A DNA stretch of 64,000 nt, from the NCBI GenBank assembly GCA_015272395.1, contig JACYLQ010000027.1, positions 248,001 through 312,000 on the forward strand. Direction: 5' to 3'. Under the pieces are notes generated by a model. It was not told the origin of the DNA, made no database searches, and was given only the letters and a program-made list of their open reading frames with translations. This DNA comes from Calothrix sp. C42_A2020_038 (lineage in GTDB: Bacteria; Cyanobacteriota; Cyanobacteriia; Cyanobacteriales; Nostocaceae). Position 1 is the first letter of the stretch, and the number at the start of each line of letters is the position of its first letter. A program made the translations under genes and the position numbers. This document shows, piece after piece, positions 37,803 to 47,814 of the stretch.

Positions 37803-39206
37803 TTATTGCGACTCAGTTGACTCGGTACCCAAAGTCGCGCGTGCGCGAGCTAAAGCTTCCGTGACTTGAGTAAAACCAGTACCACCATAGCTGTTGCGAG
37901 CAGCTACAACTTGATGAGGGGCAATAGCCTCATAAATATCTGCTTCAAAAGCAGGATGTAATTGTTTCCACTCGTTTATCTGTAAATCTTTGAGAAGCTT
38001 ACCAGAGGCGATAGAAGTTTTAACGACTTTGCCAACAAGATTATAAGCTTCACGAAATGGAACTCCCTTAGCAGCTAAATAATCAGCGACATCAGTAGCA
38101 TTAGAGAAGTCTTCACAAACAGCGTTAGCCAAGCGGGGAGTACGAAACTGTAATCCTTTGCTCAATAGTATTGTCATAGCTTCTAAACAAGCTTTGACAG
38201 TGTTAGCACTATCAAACAAAGCTTCTTTGTCTTCTTGTAAATCCTTGTTATACGCCAAAGGCAACCCTTTCATCATTACTAAGAGCGCTTGGAGATGACC
38301 AAAAACACGACCAGTTTTGCCCCGCACCAGTTCTGGAACATCGGGGTTTTTCTTTTGGGGCATTATACTGGAACCAGTAGCACAGCTATCTAGTAAGGTG
38401 ACAAAACCAAATTCTTCGCTTGCCCAAAAAATGACCTCTTCTGCAAGGCGACTCAGATGAACCATTATTAAGCTAGCAGCACATGTAAATTCAATTGCAA
38501 AATCTCTATCGCTAACACCATCGAGGCTATTTTCGTAAACCGTATCAAAATGTAATAGTTCGGCGGTGTAATGGCGATCTATGGGAAAAGTTGTTCCTGC
38601 TAATGCACCACAACCAAGTGGTGAGATATTTACACGGCGCCGAACATCGCCTAGTCGCTCCCAGTCGCGCTGTGCCATTTGAAAATAAGCTAGTAGATGG
38701 TGAGCTAGACTGAGTGGTTGTGCGCGCTGTAGATGTGTATAACCTGGTATTAGTGTTTCAACGTGTTGCTCGGCAATATCGAGTAATACAGATTGAAATT
38801 CTCGGAGTTGAGATTGAATTTGGTCAATTTGTGTTCGTAAATAGAGGCGAGTATCGGTACCAACTTGGTCATTACGCGAGCGGGCAGTGTGTAGTTTTTT
38901 GCCAACATCACCCGTAATTTCTGTCAGGCGCCGTTCGACAGCAAAATGCACATCTTCTGCATCAACGCCTGGAGTGAACTTACCCTTGCGATATTCCTGG
39001 CGAATTTGTTCCAAACCTGAAACAAGTTGTTCAGCTTCTTCAGAAGAGATAATACCAGTATGGGCAAGCATTTTAGCGTGTGCCTGCGAACCAGTAATAT
39101 CATACTCGATTAATTCAATATCAAATTTGATACTCGCATTAAAGCGAGCAATCTGAGGATGCAGCCCTGATTCAAATCGTGGACTCCAATTTTGTTGCTG
39201 AGTCAT
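37803..39206 (-). CDS. argH: Argininosuccinate lyase
   Basis: 467 aa, full length. The superfamily signature [12 protein letters not shown] (278-289) carries the catalytic Ser280, and His158 lies in [19 protein letters not shown] is also intact. It releases arginine and fumarate from argininosuccinate. Arginine is a precursor of cyanophycin, whose genes lie about 11 kb away. It is followed by no operon partner; the next plus-strand gene converges on it. Confidence 0.97.
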   Translation of the reverse strand: MTQQQNWSPRFESGLHPQIARFNASIKFDIELIEYDITGSQAHAKMLAHTGIISSEEAEQLVSGLEQIRQEYRKGKFTPGVDAEDVHFAVERRLTEITGDVGKKLHTARSRNDQVGTDTRLYLRTQIDQIQSQLREFQSVLLDIAEQHVETLIPGYTHLQRAQPLSLAHHLLAYFQMAQRDWERLGDVRRRVNISPLGCGALAGTTFPIDRHYTAELLHFDTVYENSLDGVSDRDFAIEFTCAASLIMVHLSRLAEEVIFWASEEFGFVTLLDSCATGSSIMPQKKNPDVPELVRGKTGRVFGHLQALLVMMKGLPLAYNKDLQEDKEALFDSANTVKACLEAMTILLSKGLQFRTPRLANAVCEDFSNATDVADYLAAKGVPFREAYNLVGKVVKTSIASGKLLKDLQINEWKQLHPAFEADIYEAIAPHQVVAARNSYGGTGFTQVTEALARARATLGTESTESQ

Positions 39207-39228
39207 AAATGCTTGTTGGGAAGAAAAT

Positions 39229-39296
39229 AGTTATCAGTTAGGAGTTAGGAGCTAGGAGTTAGAAGTTTTTATTCTTAATTCATAACTCATAACTTT
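39229..39296. repeat. Short tandem repeat tract (AGTTAGG type)
   Basis: Repeated AGTTAGGAGTTAGGAGCTAG units and CATAACTCATAACT on the other arm. This is the heptanucleotide-type short tandem repeat of heterocystous cyanobacteria, located between argH and the small membrane protein gene. Confidence 0.75.
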
Positions 39297-39297
39297 C

Positions 39298-39501
39298 TTA
39301 GCCGTAACTTGTTAGATTCCGAATCATATACCCTATAACAAGCCCAATCAATAGTGCCCATGCTTGACCAGTTTGTACAAAATGGGTAAATGACTTTTGC
39401 ATCTGACCCAAGATATTTGGGTCTGTAACATTTTGAGCGAGGATAGTCAAATCTACAGGCGCCTGTCCAAGTTGCAACACCCAATCACTAAAAATTTCCA
39501 T
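39298..39501 (-). CDS. Small membrane protein, hypothetical
   Basis: 67 aa. A mostly polar N-terminal part (MEIFSDWVLQLGQAPVDLTI) precedes one C-terminal membrane segment (AWALLIGLVIGYMI, about 48-61). I do not recognise the family. It starts with ATG and has balanced composition, and the overlapping frame at 39287-39484 is a shadow. It lies between larB and argH on the same strand. Confidence 0.5.
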   Translation of the reverse strand: MEIFSDWVLQLGQAPVDLTILAQNVTDPNILGQMQKSFTHFVQTGQAWALLIGLVIGYMIRNLTSYG

Positions 39502-39638
39502 ATCTTGTCACAAATATTTATTGGTTTGTAGAAAAAATTTGACTTAACTCTATTGTCATAACTTCAACATCTAGGTATTGTCCAGGGGTTAAGGGGTTAA
39601 GTTTTGGACATGACATGAAAAGTCAGAGTCTCTATTCC

Positions 39639-39722
39639 CTACGCTGAAATTCCAATTGTCAGCAGAAAGCTGAGAGTAAAAGCTGCAAGAATTACCCATT
39701 TTTTTGTCAAGAAGTGTGCCAT
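39639..39722 (-). CDS. Candidate 27-aa single-span membrane peptide
   Basis: An ATG-started frame of 27 residues: MAHFLTKKW, then one hydrophobic span (VILAAFTLSFLLTIGI), ending SA. Positive charges before the span give a normal inside-positive topology. There is no strong ribosome site. Cyanobacteria have many such mini-proteins in photosystem and b6f complexes, but I cannot match this one. It lies 59 nt downstream of larB on the same strand. Confidence 0.3.
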   Translation of the reverse strand: MAHFLTKKWVILAAFTLSFLLTIGISA

Positions 39723-39781
39723 TTTCAACTTTACTAACTGTATTTGTGAAAGATTTGTAGAATACAGTCTTAACCTCAGTA

Positions 39782-40564
39782 TTAGGGTGGCGCCAACCGC
39801 AATTTCTCGGCTGTTCGCAGAATTTGTCCCGCTAGTACCGCCGCACCAAATCCATTATCAATATTAACTACTCCGATACCTGCCGCACAGGAATTAAGCA
39901 TCGTTAGAAGTGGTGCAAGTCCCCCGAAGCTGGCGCCATAACCAATGCTTGTCGGAACGGCAACCACAGGGCAATCCGCCAAACCTGCAACAACACTAGG
40001 TAAGGCGCCTTCCATCCCAGCCACAACAATTAAAACAGCTGCGGATTCGATAACATGACGGTTATTGAGTAAACGATGAATCCCAGCAACTCCTACATCC
40101 CACAGTCGCTGAACGTGAAAACCACAAAGTTCGGCAGTGACGGCAGCTTCTTCAGCAATTGGTAAATCGGCAGTCCCGGCAGAAATTATACCAATAGTAC
40201 CGTGATATCTCGGTTCGAGTTTCGGAGGTACAATAGCACAAATTCTTGCCATTTCGTAATAATGCAAGCCGCGCACTTTCGGCTGTAATAAAGCATATAC
40301 ATCGGGTTGAATGCGGGTTGCCATAACAACAGGGTTACGTTGACGCATCACTTGCATGATTTGGGCTATTTGTTCAGGAGTTTTACCTTGTCCCCAAATT
40401 ACTTCTGGAAAACCTGTTCTTAGTTGGCGATGATGGTCAATTTTTGCAAATTCTCCTACTGGTTCATATGCTAAATCTTTGAGTTTATCGAATGCGGTGT
40501 CAGTTGAAAGGCTACCATTCGCAACGGATTCAAGAAGGTAGCGCAAATTTTGGTCATTTGTCAT
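39782..40564 (-). CDS. larB: Nickel pincer cofactor biosynthesis protein LarB
   Basis: 260 aa. An AIR-carboxylase (PurE-like) domain occupies the C-terminal half: GIISAGTADLPIAEEAA, WDVGVAGIHR, VVAGMEGALPSVVAGL and VPTSIGYGASFGGLA. LarB carboxylates nicotinic acid adenine dinucleotide in synthesis of the nickel-pincer cofactor of lactate racemase. LarC and LarE are not in this window. The gene sits 8 nt downstream of the end of the interrupted solute-binding gene. Confidence 0.92.
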   Translation of the reverse strand: MTNDQNLRYLLESVANGSLSTDTAFDKLKDLAYEPVGEFAKIDHHRQLRTGFPEVIWGQGKTPEQIAQIMQVMRQRNPVVMATRIQPDVYALLQPKVRGLHYYEMARICAIVPPKLEPRYHGTIGIISAGTADLPIAEEAAVTAELCGFHVQRLWDVGVAGIHRLLNNRHVIESAAVLIVVAGMEGALPSVVAGLADCPVVAVPTSIGYGASFGGLAPLLTMLNSCAAGIGVVNIDNGFGAAVLAGQILRTAEKLRLAPP

Positions 40565-40571
40565 TCGCAGA

Positions 40572-42380
40572 CTATTCTTTTACTTTTAGTTCATACTTAT
40601 TCCACAATGTTGCACCTTGGGCGCCGAGTGCAGAAAACTTGACGTTTTGAATACGGTTACGCACTGCTACAAGCGATAAAGGAGTAACCAAGTAAATTTC
40701 CGGTAAATATTCTTGTGTAATTTGTTGAGTTTTGGCGTAAATTACCTTCCGTTTATTGTCATTTAGTTCCTGTGCAGCTTCGATATATAAGCGTCCGATT
40801 TCCTCTTCCCAATCATTTACTTTTCGACCGATTAATTGTTCTTGTCCTCGCTGTGGTTGCTGGTTGAAAGCATGGGAATTACCATCTGGAAACTACTTAT
40901 TGGCACTGTCATTCGGTTCCAATGAACCAGTAAAACCAAGAAGATAACATTCCCAATCGAGGCTATTGTTGAGTTTATCAACGATCGTGTTAAAAGAAAT
41001 AGGATTAAAATCAACCTGTATACCGATTTTAGCTAAATCACCCTTGATTTGTGCAGCCATTGCCACACGGGTTTTGTTTTCCACGTTTGTAATAAAAGTA
41101 AAACGCACACGGTTACCATCAGCATCAATTAACTGCTTTTTACTATCATATTTGAATCCTGCTTCTAAAAGTAATTTCTTCGCCTTTTCTGGATTGTACT
41201 CATATACTTTTAGCCCTTGCTCAGGTGATAAATAATACGGACTTTGAATATCAATCGGTGAATTATGCAGTTCGCCTAAACCTCGGAATACATTATTTAA
41301 CATTGTTTCACGGTCAATTGCATGGGCAACCGCGCGTCGAAATGCCACATTATTAAACCAACGTGATTTGATTGGGTTAACAACAGGCTGTCCATTTTGA
41401 CGTTTTCCCGTGTTCAAATTGAAAGAAATAAAACTTTTACTAAAAGTTGGTCCACCATTATATATAGTAAAATCACCACGTTTTTCTTCGGTTTTGAGCA
41501 AAGAAAAGTTTTCTGGTGACACAGTAAGCGTGTCCAAACCACCCGAACGAAATTGTAGTACTCCAGTATCGGTGGATTCAATAATTTCCCAAACAACTTG
41601 TTCAACATAAGGCAACCTGTTACCTTGAGCATCTCGGCGCCAGTAATAAGGGTTACGTTTGAATACAACTCGTTGACTAGGAATATATCTATCAATTAAG
41701 TATGGCCCATTAACCACTACATTTTTAGGATCAGTACCAGTACCCCACGTTGATAAAAATTCTGGATTACCGTTTTTGTCTTTAGTTTTAGTAGTTTTTT
41801 CTAAAACATGTTTAGGCAAAATTCCCACTCCATCAGGTGAACCAGTCGTTGAAAACAAAAATGGTGCAAAAGGTTCAGGAAAAATAAACTCTACGCGACG
41901 CTGATCAATTTGGCGTACTTCGGGAAACGCACGACTTTTACCAATTTTGAGCGTGTCTTGCCAACTAGTGGGAATATCTGAATTAAAAACAATATCTTTA
42001 TAGGTAAAAACAACATCCTCTGCTGTCAAAGGCTGACCATCCGACCACTTTAAATTTTCCCGCAACGTAAAAGTAATTCGTTTATTATCATCCGAAATCT
42101 GCCAAGACTGGGCTAAAGCTGGTTCAATCTTGCGAGTCATCGCGTTAATAGTAGTCAATCCCTCTGCCGTGAACAAAAAGACATTCGGAAATTCTTCATT
42201 GAGAGCAAAATTAAAAGTTTTAGGGTCACTTAGAAGCGTAGTAGTCCACTGTGGTATTTGAGCAGCCTTAGTTTTAAAACCACTGGGATTACAACTAATA
42301 ACCGTAACCTGAAAAAAAATAAACAGTACGCAAAAGAACGCGACTGCAAAAAAACGTCGATAACGTAAAAAATCACTCAT
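40572..42380 (-). pseudogene. Family 5 solute-binding lipoprotein interrupted by one in-frame TAG
   Basis: The frame runs 603 codons from ATG 42380 to TAG 40572-40574, but codon 496 (40893-40895) is also TAG. Sequence on both sides aligns without a shift to the intact paralogue at 45542-47335: that one reads ANLWMPDGGSHMFN, this one ANK-stop-FPDGNSHAFN, so the stop replaces the Trp codon (TGG to TAG). The product is an SBP_bac_5 (oligopeptide/dipeptide-binding) lipoprotein with lipobox Cys30 (VISC). Early termination removes about 107 C-terminal residues of the fold. It may be a young pseudogene, a read-through gene or a sequencing error. Confidence 0.85.
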
Positions 42381-42670
42381 AGATGCCGTTTATCGCTCAC
42401 CTAAATTTCAATACATATTTAAATAGCTATCTATTATATACACAAATAAATAAAATTAAATACCAACGTGGAATAAAGGTAATTAAATATTATTAAGCTA
42501 CAAAATATTTAATTTCAATAAATAGTAGTTTCATTGTGACTGAGTAGAAGTTTTATGATTACAAATGATAAACCAGTGTCAATATTATTTTTACTTCTTC
42601 TTAATGTTATCTAGATAAAGTTTTATTTGTGTCACCATTTCTCGCTTCAATATTACTTGGTAAGCCAAAA

Positions 42671-45364
42671 ATGCACCTTAAAAAAATAAATCTTTCCCTA
42701 TCATTAACGCTGTTCTTGCTAGGAATATTTACCTCAACAGTTCGCGCGCAGACAGTATCCTTGAACACTAATCACCTAGATTCAAATACTAATACTGCAA
42801 AATATTTGCTAGCTCAAGCTGAAGAAAATCCTGAACCAGAACTTAGATTTGCCCCGCGCGTTGGTGCTGCTTACATCACAGAAGGTGCAGGGTACAATCC
42901 ATATGGTAGTTTCGGAATATTTTTCCCAATATTGCAAAATCCAGGAAAAAGTCTTACTTTTATCGAAGGTAAGATGCTTTGGGATACAGATACAGATTCA
43001 CTCGGCGGTAACATATTATTAGGGCATCGCGTTATTAACGATACCAAAGATCGCATAACTGGTGGTTATGTTTCATACGATACTCGCAACACTGGACGAG
43101 GTGTTTTTAATCAGCTTGGTGTAGGTTTTGAAAGTTTAGGTAACTGGGATTTTCATATTAATGGTTATCTCCCAATTGGCAAAACTAGTAATCAGTTATC
43201 AGAAAACGTATTAGCAAGCCCTTCATTTGTTGGTAATTCATTACATTTAGATCGAGTACAAGTATTCCAGCAAGCATTTTCTGGGGTTGATGCAGAAGTT
43301 GGAACTAAACTAGCTTCTTTTTCAAACGGCGCCTTACGCGCTTATGCTGGAAGTTACGTTTACAGCAGCGAGGGTATTCCAGCATTTGTTGGTGTTAGAG
43401 GTAGATTAGTTGGAACTTGGAATAATCTGGCAATGGGACTGTCGCTTTCTAATGACTCCCAGTTTGATACTCGATTAGTATTTAATATTGGCGCCAGTTT
43501 GGGTGGAGTTCAGAATCGGAATGATAATCAAAGTGTACTAGCACGCATGGGTGATTCTGTACACCGCGAGCCTAGCATTATAGTAGATAATCGAGTTGTT
43601 AGAGATACGGTTCCTGCCATTAACTCGAATGGAGGAGTAATTACACTATTTAGTTTAGCTGACAATCAATCAGGGAACCTTGGCGCCACTTTAGCCTCTG
43701 CAAGACCCAGCGATATTGTTTACGTACAAGCTGGTACGAATACTAATGTAGGTAGTTTCACAGTCCCAAGCCAAGTACAAGTATTATCAAGTGGACCAGT
43801 ACAAGTTGTTTCAACTCAAGCAGGAAATGTACAAATACCAGGTTCAGGTACAGGAATATTACCTAGATCTGGAACAATTACTTTAGCCACTAACGGTAGT
43901 AACCAAGTTGTATCTGGATTTGCAGTTACTAATACTCCTGGTCAACCTGGTATCGTTGGTACAAATAACACCAACGCCAGTATTTTACAAAACCAAGTTA
44001 CTATCAATGGTGCTAATACAAATACCCTACTTGCTGGTAGAGGTATTGTCCTTGTAGGCGCCAATGGTAGTACAAATATTAGTAACAATACTGTTAGAAA
44101 CGCGATTGGTGAAGGGATTCGTCTAGATAATGTCAGCGGTAAAGCGTCGATTAACAATAACACAGTTCTCAACACCATCCAACCACAAACTCAAACAGGG
44201 CTAGAAGCCAGTATATTCATTCGTAATAATAGAGGTGATGTTGATTTAACTATTGCAAATAATATAGTTGGAGACAATAATACTCGCTCTTCGTTTAACA
44301 ATGATGGAGTAACTCCGGCAGTTGGTAACGAAATAGATGGGATTGAATTTAGCCTTTGTCGGAGCTATGCTGCACCAGTCTTAGACACTTTCGCAAAATG
44401 TAGTGGTACAGCGACTGCAAAAGTTGCCATCTTAAATAATACGATCAGAAATATTGGTGCAATTGGAACTGATGGCGCCGACGGTATTGATATTAACCTA
44501 AATAATGGTGACGACAATACAGATACAGGAGCTAGAGCAAGTAACATCACAATTAGTGGCAATCGGATTTCTAACATTGCCGACAAAGGTGTAAGCTTTG
44601 GTGTGGATGGAGATGCTGTTTTAGGACAGGGTATCGTTACCAATAATCAAGTCGATACTGTTGGAGATATTGGACTTGCTTTGCGTTCCCGTTTCAATTC
44701 AACTTCCAACTATACTGTTACTGGCAACACAATTAACAATGCTAGAAATAACGGCATTGAATACATTCTGACTCGTAACGACAATAATTCTGTCAGCACT
44801 GGTATTGTTTCTAATAATACAATATCAAATAGCGGTAGTAATGGAATTGCGCTTGGCGCCCGTGGTACAGGACAACAAACAGTAATTGTTTCTAATAATA
44901 CAATTACCAACACTCTTACTACTGGCAATACTAGAGGTATTGATGTACAAACCCAGGAAAACGGAAAACTTCAGTTAACACTTGATACAAATACGATTAG
45001 TGGTAGTCGCTTGGAAGCTATTCGTATACGAACTGGCACTAATGCTGGGGTTAGTGGTGGTAATTCACAGGTAAATGCCAGTGTTAAAAACAATAACATT
45101 CAACTCAGTAATAACACTGCTGGTACAGCGAATGGTGCTTTAACAGCAAGTTCTGCCAATAACTCAAATTTCTGCTTGGCATTACGAAACAATAGAGCAG
45201 GCGCCACAGCTAATACAGGTTACTTTTTTAGCAGAAGTGGTAGTTCAATTTTCCGAGTCGAAAATGCATTGCTGTCAAGTAACATTGGCACATTTAGTCC
45301 AGCTTTACCACTTTCTGCTCCCCCATTCACGAATGTTGTTACAGATACTTGTGGTTTACCTTAA
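42671..45364 (+). CDS. Inverse-autotransporter-like barrel with right-handed beta-helix passenger
   Basis: 897 aa from ATG 42671; a GTG at 42629 would add 14 residues before the signal peptide. Signal peptide about 1-26 (ends VRA-QT). Residues about 58-285 resemble the intimin/invasin beta-barrel: GGNILLGHRVINDTKDRI, DTRNTGRGVFNQLGVGFE and DFHINGYLPIG. From about 330 to 850 there are many short Asn/Thr/Gly repeats such as ISNNTVRNAIGEGI, the pattern of a parallel beta-helix (NosD/PbH1 type). It is likely an outer-membrane protein displaying a beta-helix, possibly acting on or binding polysaccharide. A terminator follows. Confidence 0.8.
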   Translation: MHLKKINLSLSLTLFLLGIFTSTVRAQTVSLNTNHLDSNTNTAKYLLAQAEENPEPELRFAPRVGAAYITEGAGYNPYGSFGIFFPILQNPGKSLTFIEGKMLWDTDTDSLGGNILLGHRVINDTKDRITGGYVSYDTRNTGRGVFNQLGVGFESLGNWDFHINGYLPIGKTSNQLSENVLASPSFVGNSLHLDRVQVFQQAFSGVDAEVGTKLASFSNGALRAYAGSYVYSSEGIPAFVGVRGRLVGTWNNLAMGLSLSNDSQFDTRLVFNIGASLGGVQNRNDNQSVLARMGDSVHREPSIIVDNRVVRDTVPAINSNGGVITLFSLADNQSGNLGATLASARPSDIVYVQAGTNTNVGSFTVPSQVQVLSSGPVQVVSTQAGNVQIPGSGTGILPRSGTITLATNGSNQVVSGFAVTNTPGQPGIVGTNNTNASILQNQVTINGANTNTLLAGRGIVLVGANGSTNISNNTVRNAIGEGIRLDNVSGKASINNNTVLNTIQPQTQTGLEASIFIRNNRGDVDLTIANNIVGDNNTRSSFNNDGVTPAVGNEIDGIEFSLCRSYAAPVLDTFAKCSGTATAKVAILNNTIRNIGAIGTDGADGIDINLNNGDDNTDTGARASNITISGNRISNIADKGVSFGVDGDAVLGQGIVTNNQVDTVGDIGLALRSRFNSTSNYTVTGNTINNARNNGIEYILTRNDNNSVSTGIVSNNTISNSGSNGIALGARGTGQQTVIVSNNTITNTLTTGNTRGIDVQTQENGKLQLTLDTNTISGSRLEAIRIRTGTNAGVSGGNSQVNASVKNNNIQLSNNTAGTANGALTASSANNSNFCLALRNNRAGATANTGYFFSRSGSSIFRVENALLSSNIGTFSPALPLSAPPFTNVVTDTCGLP

Positions 45365-45376
45365 TTTGATAAACTA

Positions 45377-45479
45377 ATACCGTTTCTTGATGAAGATGCA
45401 CTGTATTTCCGACCGTAGAGACGTCACATGTCAAGTCTCTACAGAATGTATTTGGCGCAACTTCACATAGAATTGGTAT
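45377..45479. repeat. MITE-like palindromic element with GTAGAGAC core
   Basis: 103 bp, bounded by ATACCGTTTCTTGATGAAG and CTTCACATAGAATTGGTAT, with a central GTAGAGAC (45415-45422) / GTCTCTAC (45435-45442) inverted repeat. It shares its ends with 32537-32631 and its core with 14874-14903 and 3569-3674. Confidence 0.75.
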
Positions 45480-45480
45480 A

Positions 45481-45513
45481 AAATTCCCGACTTTGTTTAA
45501 AAGTCGGGAATTT
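45481..45513. terminator. Bidirectional terminator
   Basis: AAATTCCCGACTT and AAGTCGGGAATTT form a perfect 13-bp stem with a 7-nt loop. A and T runs flank it on both sides, so it can end transcription from the beta-helix gene and from the convergent solute-binding gene. Confidence 0.8.
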
Positions 45514-45541
45514 CATTTGCCTAAAACATTGGTAAAAAAAC

Positions 45542-47335
45542 TTATTGAATTGGTTTGACCCTAATATCTTGGATATTCCAGAAAGTACCACCTGTTGCCG
45601 AATGCTTGACACCTTCAAACTTGTCGCGCACTGCAGCTAATGAATAAGGGTTGACCAAATGAATCATTGGTAAATATTCCTGTGCAAGTTGCTGTGACTT
45701 GGCATAAATTGCTTTGCGTTTTGCTTGGTCAAACTCTTGTGCAGCTTTTATATACAACTGCCCAATTTCTGCTTCCCAAGGGTATACAACTCTTCCTTCA
45801 ATTGGGTTAGCTCCCGCGCGTGGTTTTAAGTTAAACATATGGGAACCACCATCTGGCATCCATAGGTTAGCGCTAGAATTTGGCTCAAAACCGGCGCCAA
45901 AACCAATCAATCCTGTATCCCAATCAAGAGTATTATCTAATCTGTCTAGGAAGGCACTCCAAGCTAGAGGAGTAAAATCAACCGTAATCCCAACTTTTGC
46001 TAAATCCTGCTTGATTTGCGCTCCCATTGCTTCCCGGATTCTATTTCCTGTGTTCGTAAGCAATGTAAATCTAACACGGTTGCCCGAAGCATCAAGTAAA
46101 TGTCCGTTATTGTTATATTTGAAGCCAGCTTTCGTGAGTAATTGTCGCGCGCGCTCAGGGTTGTAATCATACACTTTGAGTCCTTCTTGAGGAGATAAAT
46201 AGTAAGGACTCTTAGCATACAATGGAGAATCTTGAGGTTCTCCTAAGCCTCGATAGATATTATTTATCATTGTTTGTCTATCGATGGCGTAAGCAATTGC
46301 TTGGCGAAATTCAACTGTATTAAACCAACGTGACTTAACAGGGTTAACAAGCGGTACGCCGTTACGTCTACCTTGGTTAAGGTTAAACATCATAAATGTT
46401 GTGCTTGCTGCAGGTCCCCCATTGTAGATTTTAAATCCCCCTTGTTCTTCTTGAGCTTTTAGTAGCGAGAAGTAATCAGGTGTTACAGCTACACTGTCCA
46501 ATCCACCAGAACGAAATTGAATTAATCCGGTATCAGTGGATTCAACAATTTGCCAAATTATTCTTTCAATATATGGTTGCTGCTGACCTTTGGCATCTTT
46601 ACGCCAGTAATAGGGGTTGCGAGTAAATACAATTCGTTCACCAGTGTTATATCGTTCAACTTTGTAAGGACCATTAACAATTATTTGGTTTGGGGGAGTA
46701 TCAACACCCCACTTTGAGAGAAAAATGGGTCTTCCTTCAGAGTCTTTAGTTTCGATAAATGAACGAAGCGCATGAGCTGGTAAAATAGGCAGCCCGGTAA
46801 CGCCAAGAAATGGACTAAAAGGCTCTGGTGTAATAAATTCAACTCGTTTATCATCAAGTTTACGCACGGTAGGTAGTAAACCTTTTGCCCCAACCCTGAG
46901 AACATCACGCGCGTCAGTAGGTATTGCCTCATTCAGGTAAACATCTTTGAAGGTAAAAACTACATCATCAACAGTTAGTGGTTTTCCATCCGACCACTTT
47001 AACCCCTCGCGCATGGTAAAAGTAATTTTGAGCTTATCTTCAGAGATTTGCCAAGATTGGGCTAAGTTGGGTTGAATTTCACCTGTAAAAGGGTCTTCTG
47101 TTATTAAACCCTCAAAAGTCAACCCAAATATATTGGGAGATTCATTACTAAGTGCATAGTTAAAAGTCTTTGGGTCACTAAGAATGCTTATAACAAGCTG
47201 ATTTGGTTGAGCCGCACTAGTTTTTAGTCCCGCTGGGTTACAAGCATTGAGTGCCAAGGCAACAAGCATACCAACCAATCCGACAATCAAACCACGTTTT
47301 GATTTAAATATTCTGCTCAAACTAACAATATTCAT
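45542..47335 (-). CDS. Family 5 peptide/oligopeptide-binding lipoprotein
   Basis: 597 aa. A signal peptide ends in a lipobox with Cys32 (LNAC), followed by an SBP_bac_5 domain (about 70-520) with the family blocks WSDGKPLTVDDVVFTFKDV and NRQTMINN-like DRQTMINNIYRG. It is the binding component of a peptide or related ABC importer, but no permease or ATPase gene is nearby. It is the intact paralogue of the interrupted gene at 40572-42380. The ligand is unknown. Confidence 0.9.
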   Translation of the reverse strand: MNIVSLSRIFKSKRGLIVGLVGMLVALALNACNPAGLKTSAAQPNQLVISILSDPKTFNYALSNESPNIFGLTFEGLITEDPFTGEIQPNLAQSWQISEDKLKITFTMREGLKWSDGKPLTVDDVVFTFKDVYLNEAIPTDARDVLRVGAKGLLPTVRKLDDKRVEFITPEPFSPFLGVTGLPILPAHALRSFIETKDSEGRPIFLSKWGVDTPPNQIIVNGPYKVERYNTGERIVFTRNPYYWRKDAKGQQQPYIERIIWQIVESTDTGLIQFRSGGLDSVAVTPDYFSLLKAQEEQGGFKIYNGGPAASTTFMMFNLNQGRRNGVPLVNPVKSRWFNTVEFRQAIAYAIDRQTMINNIYRGLGEPQDSPLYAKSPYYLSPQEGLKVYDYNPERARQLLTKAGFKYNNNGHLLDASGNRVRFTLLTNTGNRIREAMGAQIKQDLAKVGITVDFTPLAWSAFLDRLDNTLDWDTGLIGFGAGFEPNSSANLWMPDGGSHMFNLKPRAGANPIEGRVVYPWEAEIGQLYIKAAQEFDQAKRKAIYAKSQQLAQEYLPMIHLVNPYSLAAVRDKFEGVKHSATGGTFWNIQDIRVKPIQ

Positions 47336-47519
47336 AAATTATATTCCGATACTTTTAGCTTCAGCGCCATCACAGTTGCCACCGGGCGCCATGCTTAATT
47401 CATAAATTATATGGGTATATATACTTAGTTATAATCGTTCAGTAGATATAACGTTTGTGGCAAATATCATAACAAATTTTTTGATTTCGACATCGAGAAT
47501 ACGGCGCCTTTCTTGCAGT
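47336..47519. other. Upstream region of the solute-binding gene
   Basis: Short AT-rich stretch with two GGCGCC sites (47385, 47503), likely holding the promoter. If the uncertain ORF at 47520-47792 is not real, this non-coding stretch extends to 47814. Confidence 0.4.
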
Positions 47520-47792
47520 TTAGAGGTTTTGCGCTTGTAACCAGCCTAGAAAATTCGTAGTTTTGCTGAAATATCTAATACCAGTATTTTGTAAAAGTCG
47601 TGCAACTTCCCGTTGACCAAATTCTTTAGAATTAGAGCTTAAAAATACTTTTGTTATATCAGGATGCAAACGTGCATGTCTAATAATACACTGGTTCTTT
47701 CGGTAAAGTTCTGAGCATCCCTGCCCGTCCAATATCATCATTCTCATACTAGGGGCGGGCGAGGATACCCGCTCCACAAGAAGTTGCTCCAC
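47520..47792 (-). CDS. Hypothetical protein, doubtful
   Basis: 90 aa that I do not recognise. The first 15 residues come from a repeat-like tract (47750-47790, with GCGGG/CCCGC pairing and CTCCACAAG twice) common in cyanobacterial spacers. A start at MRMMILDGQGCSELY would avoid it. The later part (FGQREVARLLQNTGIRYF) looks more protein-like. There is no clear ribosome site. Confidence 0.3.
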   Translation of the reverse strand: MEQLLVERVSSPAPSMRMMILDGQGCSELYRKNQCIIRHARLHPDITKVFLSSNSKEFGQREVARLLQNTGIRYFSKTTNFLGWLQAQNL

Positions 47793-47814
47793 AAGAATAA
47801 TAAAGTTTTGATTA

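Noticed and set aside
47753-47786. Possible riboswitch or attachment site from GCGGG/CCCGC pairing
   Set aside because: The stem is only 5 bp and the sequence resembles a frequent cyanobacterial spacer repeat.
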